A stretch of DNA of 64,000 nt from Symsagittifera roscoffensis (GCF_963678635.1 NC_087063.1:43786759-43850758), one strand, 5' to 3'. Positions 43,131 through 54,915 are shown, numbered from the stretch's first letter. Made by a program: numbers and translations. Notes: generated by a model from the sequence alone, not told the origin.

Positions 43131-43780
43131 AACGGAATTCACAAACAGACCTCAAAACACTGTGAACTCAAAGTTATGAATGTATGCCTTTGATTTGGAA
43201 TGATCTTATCTTCTGGAGCCAGGTACGATGAGGGCTATAATGATGCGAAATTCACGACAGAAATCAAATCAGCTCAAATTCATATCGGATCTGTCCATGC
43301 AAAATAAATGTCATAATCCTGTTTTCGATCCTTTTTTCATTAATTTTGTACAAAGTCTTGTTTTTGGATTTTCCGGATATGTCGTTTTTTCCTAACTTGA
43401 TCGACAAATATTTCTTCTGGAAATGACAGCAGATACGCTATGGAGTAGGACGTTGTCGCCACCAAAACAGGCGACCGAGAATCGGGCTTTTTGTACAGCC
43501 AAACGAATTATCTAAGACAGCTAGTAGCATAACTGACCTATAGTGGCGATTCATCATTTTTGTTGCGACTGGTTATTAGTGTCTCAAATGAGCAGTCATA
43601 TGATTCAGTGTCATGACTCCCACTGTATGTGTCAATTGACACTACAGAAATACGACCTCTAACTTGCAAGCCAGAGATTTGTAATGAGCTAAGCTCAATA
43701 GGCCATTTCGAAAAGAAATACCCAGGACGTCACTGGTCAACATTGAAGATAATTGATGCGTTTGTCCAGATACCACCCAC

Positions 43781-44220
43781 ATGATTACTCGGTATGTGGA
43801 AACGGACCTTCGTAAAGTGGCACAAAAAATTAATGATGATAGGCTTCCTCGCAAAATTTTTGCCATTCATCGCTTTGAGGAAAATTTGACTAGACGGGGA
43901 GCTAAAAAGCCTTTTTTTCAATTCACCACTGTCTCGACAGGAGGAAAAGACAAAACTGGCAAAATGGGTGCAGTCTCTCTTTCTGGAATCTGTGCACTGA
44001 CTGTCATCCCTGACAAGAAAGAAATGAAGGAAGCTAACACAGAAATGAAGATTTCTTTGAAGGAGTATGGAAAATGGAAAATGTTGGTCGCCCCAAAGAA
44101 ACAATAGATATGTACTTTAAGTCTGTAAAAGTGCTACAAGCACTCTACACGAGTCTCGTCTCAAATGACCTGTACCCGGGTCTTGACGCATCAGCACCAA
44201 AAACGCCAGTAAAGTTTTGA
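43781..44220 (+). pseudogene. Unrecognised lysine-rich ORF
   Basis: The 108-codon ORF starts MITRYVETDLRKVAQKINDD, contains LTRRGAKKPFFQFTTVSTGG and EMKEANTEMKISLKEYGKWK, and stops at 44107. A second frame takes over from ~44080 (VGRPKETIDMYFKSVKVLQA) to ~44215, so a frameshift probably joins them into a ~150-residue fragment. Balanced composition suggests former coding. No family recognised. Confidence 0.45.
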
Positions 44221-44744
44221 GAAAGACCTTGAACAATTGCATGAAATTACTGAGAGCATGCGTTGATTTTAACGCTTCAGGATACGTGAAGCCGGATGAA
44301 ATCTACTATCAAGTTTCAGAACTTATCTTTTTGCAACAAGGCTTGAACCTCTAAAAACTAAATTTAGTCCCAATGCCGCAGCTCGTGGTGTGCATTTTTG
44401 TACGATGTCCCAGGGAACATTTGCGCGAGGCTCTTGAAAAATCAAACAACCATGCGAAAAAGGTGAAACAAGGCGAGGCGGAAGAAGATTGCATAACCAA
44501 GACCGATTTTTTGTCGAAATTATTTTTTCGTTCTATAATTTCATCAAATCTGGCAAGTGTAAACGTACTTCTCTAAACAATGTGGGAGACCTCTTGGGAG
44601 GAACCAATCCTATCCCCTCGTATTTACAAATTTGTACAAAAAAAATCTGAAATTTCCAAAAGTTGCCGTTGGTGAAAAGTTTCAATCTAGTCTACTGCTA
44701 TTGATTTGCGATTTTTTTGTGTTGGGTACTTTCGATTGTACAGC

Positions 44745-45268
44745 GGCAGCAGCAGTTGCGGGATTGAAAGCAGAAACGAATCTAGCACCGCAAGCTATGG
44801 TGAAAGAAAAAACGCATCCTTGATTCAGGAGTTACTGTCCTAACCAAAGACAATGCTCAAACCATTCTTCGGGGACATTCCAAAACACACAACTATTTTG
44901 TTCTGCAGAAAATTGACAGAGATTTGGTCCTAAGAATGATGGCTATAGAGGAATGGTTGCAAAATCGAGTAGCTGGAAACGAGTTAACTAATGATTTGGA
45001 ATCTAGTAATACTGGGCAAAAACAAAACGAAAGAACTGTTAAAAAAAACTGCTTCCAACAGCCTTCTAATATCCCCGCAGTACTTCAGGTTCCAAAACAA
45101 AATTTGTCCAAGTCGCAAACTACCTCTGCGTACAGACAAAAACCAATGCGGTATTTAACAGCAGTTCCGAGATTGAAAGCAGAGCCGAATCTAGCACCGC
45201 AAGCTATGGTGAAAGAAAAAACGCATCCAAGGTTTAAGAGTTACTGTCCTAACCAAAGACAATGCTAA
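44745..45268 (+). pseudogene. Tandemly repeated coding piece (LAPQAMVKEKTHP)
   Basis: The piece LKAETNLAPQAMVKEKTHP occurs near 44763-44820 and again (LKAEPNLAPQAMVKEKTHP) near 45169-45228, 406 bp apart. Between them runs an open frame with VTVLTKDNAQTILRGHSKTH and MMAIEEWLQNRVAGNELTND. A third, decayed repeat of the latter lies near 45340-45440. The repeats keep frame, so this was a protein built of ~135-residue repeats or a set of tandem exons. No family recognised. Confidence 0.45.
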
Positions 45269-45470
45269 AACCATTCTTCGGGACGTTCCAAAACACGCAA
45301 CTGCTTTTTTCTGCAGAAAGTTGACTAAGATTTGGTCAAAATAACGATGACTATAGAGGAATGGTTGCATGGTTAAATCGAGTAGCTGGAAACGAGTTAA
45401 CTAATGAATTAGAATCTAGTGATACTGGGCAAAAACAAAACGAATGAGCTGGTAAAAAAACTTTCACCTG

Positions 45471-47764
45471 TAGCCATCCAGTGCCCTAGATTTGCGGGTA
45501 GTAAGTTCAAATTTTTTAACTAGATTACTTAGTTGACTCTCTGTACTCTGATTCAATTAATTATCCGACATCTTACCAGCTACATTCGGGGGAAAATTTA
45601 TCAGCTATTTCTTCAATGCGAAGCGACGACCACTTTTGATGAAGCAAGGTCAAACTGGTGGTGAAAGTAAACTTTATGCAATCGTGACTCTAAGGAAACA
45701 TAGAGCTGAAAAACTGCCGCAGATCTCAATTACTGAACCCCAAGTACCCCCTTAGTGTAGCTGAACAAACTCAGCTCACACAGCACGAAAGAGCGTGTGA
45801 TATAAGCTCCCTTGAAAGAATTATTTTGCTTGACGGAGGTTGCTGACCTCACAACAGCTCAAGAAAACGAGAGATCAATTTCGACGGTTCCAGTGTGAAA
45901 ACGACGTTCAGTGTAACCCACGCCAGTAGTATGCCCTACTTATCCCGTCGGGAGCCAATAACACAGGACGAGAGACGAGACAATTAACCGAAACAAACGG
46001 AACCACAGTTAACGAAGCTACCGCCAACAACAACAACCATAGGCAACGTTATATACGCTTACGAAGATATATGACCACGTGGGCTAGTTTTTGGCCAGAG
46101 AAAACGATTATGTACGTGAATACCATATAGTCACGTCGGCAAGTTTTTTAAATAACAATAAAGGATATTGTTAACTATTTACCCCCTATTGCTTTTGGGA
46201 TGCTATAAAAAGTATTTCTGAGTATCAAATCGTTGCGACAAAACTCATTCTGATTTTTAGATAGGTATTGATTGGTTACAAGCTATACCAGAGGCCGGAT
46301 ATCAGTTAACAAGATCCACAATAAATTTTTGGGGTTAAGTATGATAGTTGGGTACTCAAAAATCATGACGATTACGAACCCAAACTGTGCATTTTGTTAA
46401 TTGTAAGCGCATTCCGCAACAAGAACGCGCTTTATTTAAGGCCTTTTGTTCAAAAACATACTGATTAGCTTTAATTGTTCACTTGTTTTTGCGTAAACCT
46501 ATACCTTCCGTGGACCTAACTATCATAATTGTACCATTTTTGGCGACATTGGGTCTGGTTGTTCCCAGATGATACCTTCGGCTGAATGCCGGCTACTTCT
46601 CACCTCTGGAAAAAAAGAGGGACCCGAGTGGCTGTTTTACTCAATATCTCCCTCAATATTTTCTAATAATTTAGAAGCGCGGCAAATTATTTGTTATTGA
46701 TTCCAAAAACTGTAGTCGGAATCCCCAGATTGAAGACGAGATATCAGAAATAACCAGCTTGAAAAATGGCTAACTAGGACAAACAAATGCGTAAATTACA
46801 CAAAATACTGAACCAGTGTTAGTGGATGGAACACACGAACAAATCTTACTCAACTAAATTTGTGGATATACCATTTTAGAATTGAAATTAATTTAAACGG
46901 TTAATTGAAACGGCCATTTTTTTTGTATATCCACAATTTGATAACCAGTTTGAGCCATTAATATGGCTAGAATAAACGAATGCGGAATTAAGGGACAGAA
47001 AAAGAAACCTTGTCAGTGGAATCTAGGAAAAAATTTTAGATTATTTTTTCATTAAATTCGTAGATATACCTTTTTCGAAGTTGACATTTGAATAAAAACG
47101 GCCATTTTCATTTGTTAACTTAGTTATGCTAAATAGACATAATTGATAGTCATTGATACATCCCAGCAAACTTTTGTAGTCAGGTCAAAAACAGTCACAC
47201 CCGCGGCTTAACGCAACCAACTCAAACTGTAAAACCAAACATGTCGATTAGTTTCAATTGCATGATTAACTAACAAAATGCTTAGGGATATCAAAAGTAC
47301 TAAACATGTTGTTGCTTGGTTTAACTCGGCTAAAGGAAATTTCATGTAATAAGCTGTTATTGTTAGAACTGATCCCAATTTCATTAAGATGAATTAACCG
47401 TCACAACTAATCGTAGTTTCGACTTTAAAACATTTAGCATAAGACGTTAGGGGAGTTGAATTGGATAATTTATTAGTCGTAGTGGCTATGCTTATGATAA
47501 CGTAAACTTCATAATTGTCGAAATGTAAAATCTTAATCTTTTCTTCGAAAAATGAGGGATAAGAAATTGTCTTCATAAAGCAAAAATAAAAACGTTTTTT
47601 CAGTTTGCAAATCTGAATTTAATCTTAACATAAAGTAGAACAGGTTCAAAAAACAAAATCATGAACAAAAATGGAAACTGTTATGAATTCAAAAATGAAA
47701 CTGATAAAACGTTTGAAACGAGTTGAAAAATTAACAACCAAAATCTCCTGAATTCGTCTTATGA
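45471..47764. other. No gene seen
   Basis: 2.3 kb without a believable ORF. There is an inverted pair AAATTTGTGGATATAC (46856) / GTATATCCACAATTTG (46925), and a third related AAATTCGTAGATATACC near 47055, within ~130-bp loosely repeated DNA (AACGGCCATTTT twice). TATA-like GCTATAAAAAGTA near 46203 and AATAAAGG near 46159 have no gene to attach to. Confidence 0.45.
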
Positions 47765-48010
47765 GCAGGGAAGGTTGGCTCTAGCAGGCAAGGTGGGCTA
47801 TACTGTTGGTGATTCTGGCAAGGTTGGCTGTACTGCGCAGGCAAGTTTGGCTGTACTGTCATTGATCACACAAGGTTGCCTGTACTGTCGGTAATTCTGA
47901 CAAGATTGGCTGCACTGAGCAGGCAAGTTTAGCTGTACTATTGTTGAGCAGGTAATGTTGAGCATGGTAAGGTTGACTGTACTGTCGGTGACACTGACAA
48001 GGTTAGCTGT
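47765..48010. repeat. GGCAAGGTTGGCTGTACTG minisatellite
   Basis: About nine degenerate copies of (G/A)GCAAG(G/T)TTGGCTGTACTG, separated alternately by ~8 bp (AGCAGGCAAG type) and ~15 bp (TCGGTGATTCTGA type), giving a ~62-bp higher unit. On the minus strand one frame reads Q-Y-S-Q-P-C. Unit lengths are not multiples of three, so the frame is not kept through the array. Confidence 0.85.
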
Positions 48011-48243
48011 ACTGAGCTGAATCTAAATAGACTCTGTCCCACTCCTCTTCGCTCACCACGAGATCTATTCTAGTGTTCTGTTGCGCCTGAAATTACAACG
48101 AAAAATAGTCAATTAAAAACTCGGCTAAGTGCACGCCGATCAAAATAAGAATTTTGGTTAAAACATAATAGTTAAAATCAAAGATGAATATTTTCAGACT
48201 ACTTTCTGCTACATGAAGACACTAATCGACAAATATGTTGTGT

Positions 48244-48585
48244 TTAACTGCTGTGGTCAAATACTGCTTGAGCAACCTTGTCTCCATAGTCAAAGTGCAG
48301 TTGCTCGATAAGTAAAATGTCTCTCCTGACTTTTCAGATGACTATTCTTTCACCTTTTGCGGAAAGTACAAGTTCAATTTTCCTATTGGCCTCGTTTTTC
48401 TGGATCACGTGGTTCGCTGAACGACCCAGGCAAACATTCAATTTATGTAATTGGCAGTCCTCATTTGAAGCGTCAATCATTTGCTCAGCAACTTCCCAAA
48501 CGTATTCACTCAGAACTCCTGGCTGCAGGCATTACTGGTCGGCATTGATAATAGTGACTACTTTGCGATGGTAATCCACTAACAT
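48244..48585 (-). pseudogene. Unrecognised coding remnant with two stops
   Basis: One frame of 114 codons from ATG 48585 to TAA 48244, with stops at codons 18 and 84. It reads MLVDYHRKVVTIINADQ, stop, then SEYVWEVAEQMIDASNEDCQ, SANHVIQKNEANRKIELVL and, after the second stop, LLIEQLHFDYGDKVAQAVFD. The sequence between stops looks strongly protein-like. CCTGCAG just after the first stop could be a 3' splice site, so the first stop may be intronic. No family recognised with confidence. Confidence 0.45.
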
Positions 48586-49067
48586 TTTATCTTTCTTAAC
48601 TCATTGCGAAGCATTCAAACCTTGTAAAAAAGAAAGTCAAATCGTACGTGTACCCTTCCAATTTCTGGTGAACTTCTCGAGCTTGCATCTACAGCTTCTA
48701 CATCTCAAACCTAGGATTGGTAGACAAAGGCACTCGCAACCTTACGAGCGAGTGAGTGCTTCGTCTTATCCAGGCACACGATGCTAATCTAAGCAAAAGT
48801 TTAAAAGATTACATGTGATTCTATGTCGATTTCTATTTTGATAATTTGTTTCCTCCCTGACGTTTGAACTGATCGAAAATGAATTGTTGAACAACAATTG
48901 AGTTATAACCAGGTTTTGGGTGTATAATAGAATTGCATACCCTTTACCAGCCAGAGTGGTCTGCTGTGGGAGACGCGAGAAGTTGAAACAAAAAAATTGA
49001 GTCATCAAGTAGAGTCATCAGTATATTTTCATCAAAACACTATTTTAGATTTTTTAAAAATACTTAC

Positions 49068-49360
49068 AGGCTGCTGGTTTTATGCTCAGCTCCGCGGTAT
49101 CGTCTTCGATGACTTTTGCCTCTCTGTTGACAAAATCCTGGACGACAACATGTACCGTGGTGTTGACGATCATCTTCTCGAGCATCCCTGTGCATGTGAA
49201 ACGTGGCAATGGCCCTGAACAATGTCAGTTGTTCTTTGTGGGTCAAGGTTCCGTGTCTTTTATTAGCGCAGTCATTCAACTTCTCAACAGTCGGTAAAAT
49301 GACTTCGTAGAGAGTCTCCTTTCTTATCGGGTTTTTGGCTCGGGAGACATTTCCATGTTG
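49068..49360 (-). pseudogene. Exon-like stretch with one frameshift
   Basis: Bounded by an acceptor ATTTTAG (minus, before 49360) and a consensus donor GTAAGTAT after 49068. It opens NPIRKETLYEVILPTVEKLN, continues LTHKEQLTLFRAIATFHMH, then needs a one-base shift into LEKMIVNTTVHVVVQDFVNR and EAKVIEDDTAELSIKPAA. Both halves have natural composition and abut precisely, so a single frameshift is the simplest view. Its start is in phase (0) with the donor of the exon-like stretch at 49464-49732. Unknown protein. Confidence 0.45.
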
Positions 49361-49463
49361 CTAAAATTGATATGATTTATTTTCGATTTTTAGTTAACGA
49401 AAACCATTTATGCTTGTTTGTTTGCTTTTAAATTTTTTTTTTTCAAATTGCAGTTTCTCCTAC

Positions 49464-49732
49464 CTTCTCTGGCTCTGCCTTATCCTTTCTGCGGCTTCCT
49501 GTGGTCTCGTCGTTCCTGTGGTCTTGTGTTTTGGTGGGATCATCGGCTCGTAGTTCTGTGGGAGCGTGGGTTTGCCTCTCATGGTCGTGCGGTTGTCTTT
49601 CAATTTCTTGATAGTGAGGAAACGCCGATGGTAATTGAGAATTCGGACAAGGCCATGCCCACATATAGGAATACAGGTAGGCTGGATATGGCTGATACTT
49701 CTGAGGCTGGCATTGATGTAACATCGAGAGAT
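49464..49732 (-). CDS. Exon-like Gln/Tyr/Pro-rich then charged ORF
   Basis: Open between CCATTCAG (acceptor) and GAGAAG|GTAGGAG (donor). It reads LSMLHQCQPQKYQPYPAYLY, then WAWPCPNSQLPSAFPHYQEI, then a charged stretch with HDHERQTHAPTELRADDPTK and GSRRKDKAEPEK. The Q/Y/P-rich start recalls the QYSQPC frame of the minisatellite at 47765 on the same strand. It ends phase 0, matching the exon-like stretch at 49068-49360. Likely a disordered protein segment; function unknown. Confidence 0.4.
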
Positions 49733-50234
49733 CTGAATGGACATGTAGAATAGGGGGTAAGGTGTTGCCCATAGTTCGGTGGAATTGGTGAGGCGAAAGG
49801 TCGCGGGTAATTCTCGCGAAGGGATTACCGGTGTCGAAGGAGCAAATGATGCTGGTGCTGCGTCAAATTATATTGCACTCAAGCTATCAGCACCTATTTA
49901 ACCAAAAGGCCGGAATCATGAAAAGAGTTGGACCAAGATAAGAGTCCACCAAGGAATAGATTCGACACTTTCCACTCTTTTTAGCAAACCAGGTGACTCT
50001 AGCATCTATGTCATATTGACGGCTCAAGTTTTAGACGGCTACTTGATAATGACGACTTCACTCATAAGCGGAACTACAGTGCAATTTTTATAATTGAAGC
50101 CGTCATTATCAGTGACGCAATAGTCCTGCATTTGGAAAATTCTCAAAGTCAATTCTTGAACCAAGACTCATTACATTTCAAAAATGCAATCTCCCCTCAG
50201 TTAAGTCATATTAGAGTCTTTTGTCCATGTCATC

Positions 50235-50522
50235 ATGCTAGCTAGAACTTTTCAGGCAAATGAAAATTTACAAGTCCTCGATGCCGTCACTTCCTTTTGG
50301 GAAAAAGATGTAATTTTATCAGTAATCAGCGATTGGTGCGTAAAGATTAATTGGTCTGATTGGCTGGGAAGTGCCATCTTTTTCGTCCCAGTAGACAGCA
50401 GCATGGAATATAAGAAAATTCCACAAACACAAGGATGCTTGTGTCATCGAGAAAGGAGAAGCCATCGTGCAACCCCAGACGGCTGCACAGGGACTCGATG
50501 GTCTTCTTTAGCACCTATTTAG
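50235..50522 (+). CDS. Hypothetical ORF
   Basis: 95-codon ORF starting MLARTFQANENLQVLDAVTS, with WCVKINWSDWLGSAIFFVPV, ending in a basic tail. An antisense frame (50520-50350: TIESLCSRLGLHDGFSFLDD, then FVEFSYIPCCCLLG) looks equally natural, so I cannot decide the strand. No motif. Confidence 0.25.
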   Translation: MLARTFQANENLQVLDAVTSFWEKDVILSVISDWCVKINWSDWLGSAIFFVPVDSSMEYKKIPQTQGCLCHRERRSHRATPDGCTGTRWSSLAPI

Positions 50523-50652
50523 TATTTACAAATTTTTCATCATCAACGACCCTTTCGTGTCCCAGTGCACCGTTCATTTGGTCGACAAACTTCAGGATTC
50601 TACGGGGAATGAAACAACAGGCAGTGGCAGTTTATACGTTAAGTAATCCGAT

Positions 50653-50899
50653 TTGAGAAACGAGTCACAAATTGAAACAAGGAAACAAGTCGGGAGACCA
50701 CTGCCAGACGATTTCATAAAATCCATGATTAAGGATGCTGAGAAACCTAGACCCGAACAAAAACCCCAGAGCAAAAGGCCAGAAAAAACCAAACACGGAA
50801 GAAAAACCACTGGAATACATTTTGAGTCGCGTTGATTATTTTGAGTCGCCAGAAAATGACATCCCTCTTGAAGATTTGCTCCACGCATCAACGGTGTAA
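50653..50899 (+). pseudogene. Unrecognised C-terminal coding fragment
   Basis: NESQIETRKQVGRPLPDDFI then a Lys/Pro/Gln-rich stretch (EKPRPEQKPQSKRPEKTKHG). A one-base shift near 50810 continues as KPLEYILSRVDYFESPENDI and PLEDLLHASTV to TAA 50897-50899. The end looks like a genuine acidic C-terminus. It could be two exons or a frameshifted gene. No family recognised. Confidence 0.4.
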
Positions 50900-51727
50900 T
50901 ACAGGTAAAATTATCAAGAAACTAATCAAATGTGTAACTGATCCACTAAATAATCATATCCAACGATACTGATAATCTGTGTATGATCAACGCTTTCATC
51001 TGATATCCTGAAAACTTATACTGCATTTCCGGAGGCAACTGATACTTTCTATTATCGGTATTGTAATTTACCGTATTCTAATTATACACCATTTTCTAAT
51101 TTGTGATTATAGCTATGATCGATTATCTTGCATGCCGCGGTAGATATGCCGTCCAGGATAACTGTATATAATCATCGATTTTATCATCGATTTAACTGTA
51201 AAACTGAGAAGTATTTAGACATAATAAGGCCAAGTCCGCCCAGGATTTTTTTTGACTTGGAATGAACAATTTGAATTGTTTACGGTTTGTTGTTATGACC
51301 GTTTGTTATTATTTGAGATCTTCAAATTAACCGTGATTATCCGTATTTTTTTTTACAGTATGCAGTATGTGTTCTGATCTGAAATTTATGCCGAACCGTA
51401 AAAGTTGCTCAAAGGGAGTAAATTATCTGTTTAGGGAGTAAATTTTGTTTTAAAAGAAACTAATTCGAGTAAATTTGTTTTAGAAAAAATTAACAAAACT
51501 TGAATAACTACAGCTGAAATAAATGTTATTTTCAAAAACAAAAATATGTTCCGGAAAAAGTTGCTTTATCAAACTATATGTTCGAATTTTGAAAAAAACT
51601 CGAAAAAAGGCCAAACTTATTTTTTTTATTTTAATTGAATTGATTGATAGAACTAAACTAACGAAGTTAGATACGAGTTTACTTCACAGTTTGATCAATT
51701 TGTTCACTTTGCAGGAAATGAGATCGT
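50900..51727. other. No gene seen
   Basis: AT-rich non-coding DNA; one open stretch (51523-51729) is Lys/Leu/Phe-rich without support. Confidence 0.45.
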
Positions 51728-51900
51728 AGGCAGGAATCGAGATCAATGTTGGGTTGACAGGAATTGAGATCGAATTGAGATTGATGGCAAGAAATTGAGT
51801 CCGAAGTTTGGTATGTTTGACAGGAATTGAAATCGAAATTAGGTTACAGGTATTAAGATCGAAGTTGGTGACAGGAATTGAGAATGACAGGTATTTCAAC
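51728..51900. repeat. GACAGGAATTGAGATCGA minisatellite
   Basis: Six to eight degenerate ~18- to 25-bp units around (G/A)CAGGAATTGAGATCGAA(A/G)TT, head to tail. The reverse frame gives a pseudo-repeat of Ser-Ile-Pro-Val that I do not believe is coding. Confidence 0.8.
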
Positions 51901-52007
51901 TGGGCGCAGATCAACGTAGTAATTGAGATTGAACTTGCTGGTGACCAGCTTTTAAATGAAAGATATAAATTAAAACGTCACTACATATAAGCAAACATGT
52001 AAATGGA

Positions 52008-52360
52008 ATCCGCAAACAAAATGCGGATTCTACTACCAATTTGCGGACTTTACTTACAATTTGCGGATTCCACTTACAATTTGCGGAATCCACTTTTAGT
52101 TGTGGATTCCGCAACAGCTAAATTTAACGATGCAAACGTCTTATCATTTGTTTGTGCATTCCACAAACTGCAGTTCTGGATTCCGCTAGTAAAGTTGCGG
52201 ATTCCGCAAATTCGCCTATTTTTCGAGCAATTTTGAGCGGTACATTGTTTTAGGTATTTGTTTGAGGAATGCAAAACAGCAGAGAAGATCGAAGAAAAGT
52301 AGCAATGTTGCGGATTCCGCGACAAATCTGACTTTGGCCTGTTGCGGATTCCATTTACAA
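52008..52360. repeat. TTGCGGATTCCAC array with near-palindromic core
   Basis: Between 52020 and 52095 a ~20-bp unit AATTTGCGGATTCCACTTAC repeats in tandem. Further copies of TGCGGATTCC or its reverse complement GGAATCCGCA lie at about 52103, 52186, 52198, 52310 and 52338. The core TGCGGA(A/T)TCCGCA is nearly self-complementary, so copies read in both directions. It is a possible binding-site cluster or short satellite. Confidence 0.75.
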
Positions 52361-52435
52361 TGCACAGAATGCACAGTTTGGCCTCGTAATGCTTTTTTAG
52401 GCTTTTAAAAAAAATTTAGACTGCCCTTCTCAAAA

Positions 52436-52548
52436 TTAGTTTTTATTGGCGCCAAAGGCGGAGGATCCGCCAAAAATGGATATCTTAAAATAGTACCAAA
52501 GAAGAGGACCTGAAGAGGGAAGCTTCCCCCTCCCAATCCGCCACTGTT
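52436..52548. mobile_element. Remnant of the CAGGGGCGGAT hAT family
   Basis: Matches the right half of the element at 2957-3389 (GGCGCCAAAGGCGGAGG..., CCAAAAATGGAT, AGTACCAAAG, GGAAGCTTCCCCCTCCC, CCAATCCGCCACTG end). The left half is absent and no 8-bp duplication can be assigned. Confidence 0.65.
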
Positions 52549-52706
52549 TCTTTCTGTAAGTCTTAATAATAATAACTACCCAGCTGAAACTCAATTTCAA
52601 AACTACTACAGGCAAAACAACATTATAAATCATATTTAATCAACATAAAAAATAAACTATAAAAATCAAAATGATAATAAAAAATCAAATTTTTTGTTTT
52701 CGTTTT

Positions 52707-52790
52707 TCAAAGAACAAAGTATATGACGATTGCTGCTATTAGAACAAAAGTGAACAGAACTGCGGTTGAAACTGCAACACACATCATCCT
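52707..52790 (-). CDS. R-SNARE (VAMP/synaptobrevin-like), terminal exon: membrane anchor
   Basis: Acceptor TTTGTTTCAG, then RMMCVAVSTAVLFTFVLIAA, then IVIYFVL and TGA (52707-52709). It is a single C-terminal transmembrane helix of ~22 residues followed directly by the stop, the tail anchor of synaptobrevins. It starts in phase 0, matching the phase-0 donor of the exon at 56255-56328. When joined, the spacing from the basic juxtamembrane stretch to the membrane equals that of VAMPs (R-K-I-K-R ... R-M-M, compare K-L-K-R ... K-M-M). VAMPs pair with syntaxin and SNAP-25-type SNAREs to fuse vesicles. No WW pair is present before the membrane, unlike neuronal VAMP2. Confidence 0.85.
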   Translation of the reverse strand, partial: RMMCVAVSTAVLFTFVLIAAIVIYFVL

Positions 52791-54016
52791 CTGAAACAAA
52801 AAGTTAAAAGTCAGTTGGACTGAAAGAAATCATAAGTTTCATATTAATACTATCATCAGCTGTCTTCATTTTTTCATTTAATACTTCAATAGAAAATTTT
52901 GTATCAATATGAGGCTTTACAATCTCCGACTGCTCTTTAAGGAATCTGAAAAAAAAGTTGGCAAGCAAAAATTCGATTGGAAAAATAATGAAAAATTTCA
53001 AAAAAATCTTTCTCACTTAAAAAGAAAAAACAAAGTGATTGATTTTCCTCAAGTATTTGGACCATTAGGCCAGGCTTTTTTCCCATTTCGAAAGCCATGT
53101 TAATGTGCAATTGGAATTGGAAACCTAAGTGAGCAACAGACATCCATTATTTGCAAAACTGATTAGTTTCAAACCTCCCAAAACATGATCAAATCAGAAA
53201 AAGCAAGCCATTGATATCTTATGAACAGTTTATATAGGTTATAAAAACCGTTACTTTCATCTTAAGTCAAAACCTTAGGTTGCCGAGTTGTCTGACATGT
53301 ACAATAAGCGTGGTTTAGAAACGGAAAACACCAATTTATTTATTTAGTGAAAAAATCAATGATTTCATAAAATGATTTTCTTTCGCCAAAAACGATAAGG
53401 AAGGCCTGTGAACAGCAGATATGTATTCTTCAGGGCCTAAAACGAACATATTTTGCCTACTTTTTGCCATATTATTGACGCAGTAAAACTTTTCAGACTT
53501 TCGAAGAAAGGTTGAAGTATTGTGCTCGATGTGGTCTTTTTGTTCCGACTTTCGATACGAAAGTAACGGAATATTTGAGCTCGGGTGGGTTTTGTTCTTC
53601 AGACAAATTCCGACTTTTTAACTAGCAATTTTTGACGGTTTTTTAAATATCATTCAAAAGGTATTGTTGTCGTGAGCTTAAATTTTAAAAGATATTTCAC
53701 TTGTGATCAATTTTCGAAAAGTTATGGGGGTTTAAAGATTGGCATTTTGGCCAATTTGTGTCAATCAACGCGCGATATATTTCGAGCTATTAACGCGTTA
53801 GCGGAGATTTAATCCGTCTTAGATATCGTTCCAAATTGGTTGAAGGAAGCTTACTTGCCATAATTAATAAGCTATGGAATCACTTTGAACGTTCTATGGC
53901 GTGTGGGGGGATGATTTTCACAAAATCTCAAATTGGAAAAAAAAGACTTTTTTTTCTGCATTTAATTTTTTCATGTTATTACTGCTCCAGAGACCTTAAA
54001 AGACAGTCGGAACATT

Positions 54017-54046
54017 CAAGACTTTACCCTGATACGAGCAGTCTTG
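54017..54046 (+). other. Conserved hairpin (CAAGACT/AGTCTTG), copy 1
   Basis: A 7-bp perfect stem with a 16-base loop containing CCCTGATACGAGC, followed by a T-rich tail. Repeated with the stem maintained (one G-U change) at 54916-54945 and 55120-55149. Confidence 0.7.
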
Positions 54047-54915
54047 TTTTATTTTGGAGACGAAGGTCTAATTTCGAGCCAGCCAGTTTTGAACGGAAAA
54101 TTTTATGCCATCTGAAATGTCTTGAAGTCCTGCGGCTTTCTATTGCCATTTTATGTTTTAAATTTCTTTTTTTGCTAATTTATTGAAGCTTGAAAAATGC
54201 CAATAAAACCAATTTGCGACACTTAATGCACAATTTGCACGATTTGCTAAGTGATTGAGAAAACAATTTAAATTTCCCCCTCAGAGAAGTCTGAAAACGA
54301 ACTATACATATACTAGCCTGAAAACATGTTCTACTGATTATTATTTGTTTTGTTCTCTTAAACGCGTAAGCCTTGTTTTAAATCACCTCATCAATTGTTT
54401 TAAACTGGAGCTAGGTATGCTAGTTGGTCTAATTATTGTTCCGACTTTCGATACGAAAGTAACGGAATATTTGTGATCGGGTGGGTTTTTTTCTTCAGAC
54501 AAATTTCGACTTTTTAACTAGCCATTTTTGACGGAACTTTTTATATCATTCAAAAAGTATTGTTGTCATGCGCTTAAATTTGAAATTATATTTCACCTGT
54601 GATCTTTTTTTGTCAAGTTATGGGGGTTTAATGATTGGCTTTTTGGCCAATTAGGGACAATAACGCGCGATTTATTTCGCGCTATTAACGCGTAAGCTGA
54701 GGTTTAATTCGTCTTTGAAATCGTTTCAAATTGATGCAAGGAAGATTATTTGCCATAGTTGATTATTTAATAGGAGCGAAATCTATTCTTTTTATGGCGT
54801 GTGGGGAGAAATTATATCGCGTTTAGAAATTTCAATTTTATTTTGTTACATTTAATATGTTAATGATATTTATGTAATTACTGCTCTATAAACCTTAAAA
54901 GACTGTCGGAACATT

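Noticed and set aside
46460-46620. Possible second LTR/primer-binding site (GGCGACATTGGGTCTGG)
   Set aside because: No adjacent CA-ended LTR, no paired copy and no gag downstream.
48317-48574. Plus-strand ORFs at 48317-48574
   Set aside because: They are antisense to the better supported minus-strand frame at 48244-48585.
51684-51914. Ser-Ile-Pro-Val repeat ORF on the minus strand
   Set aside because: Artefact of the GACAGGAATTGAGATCGA minisatellite.
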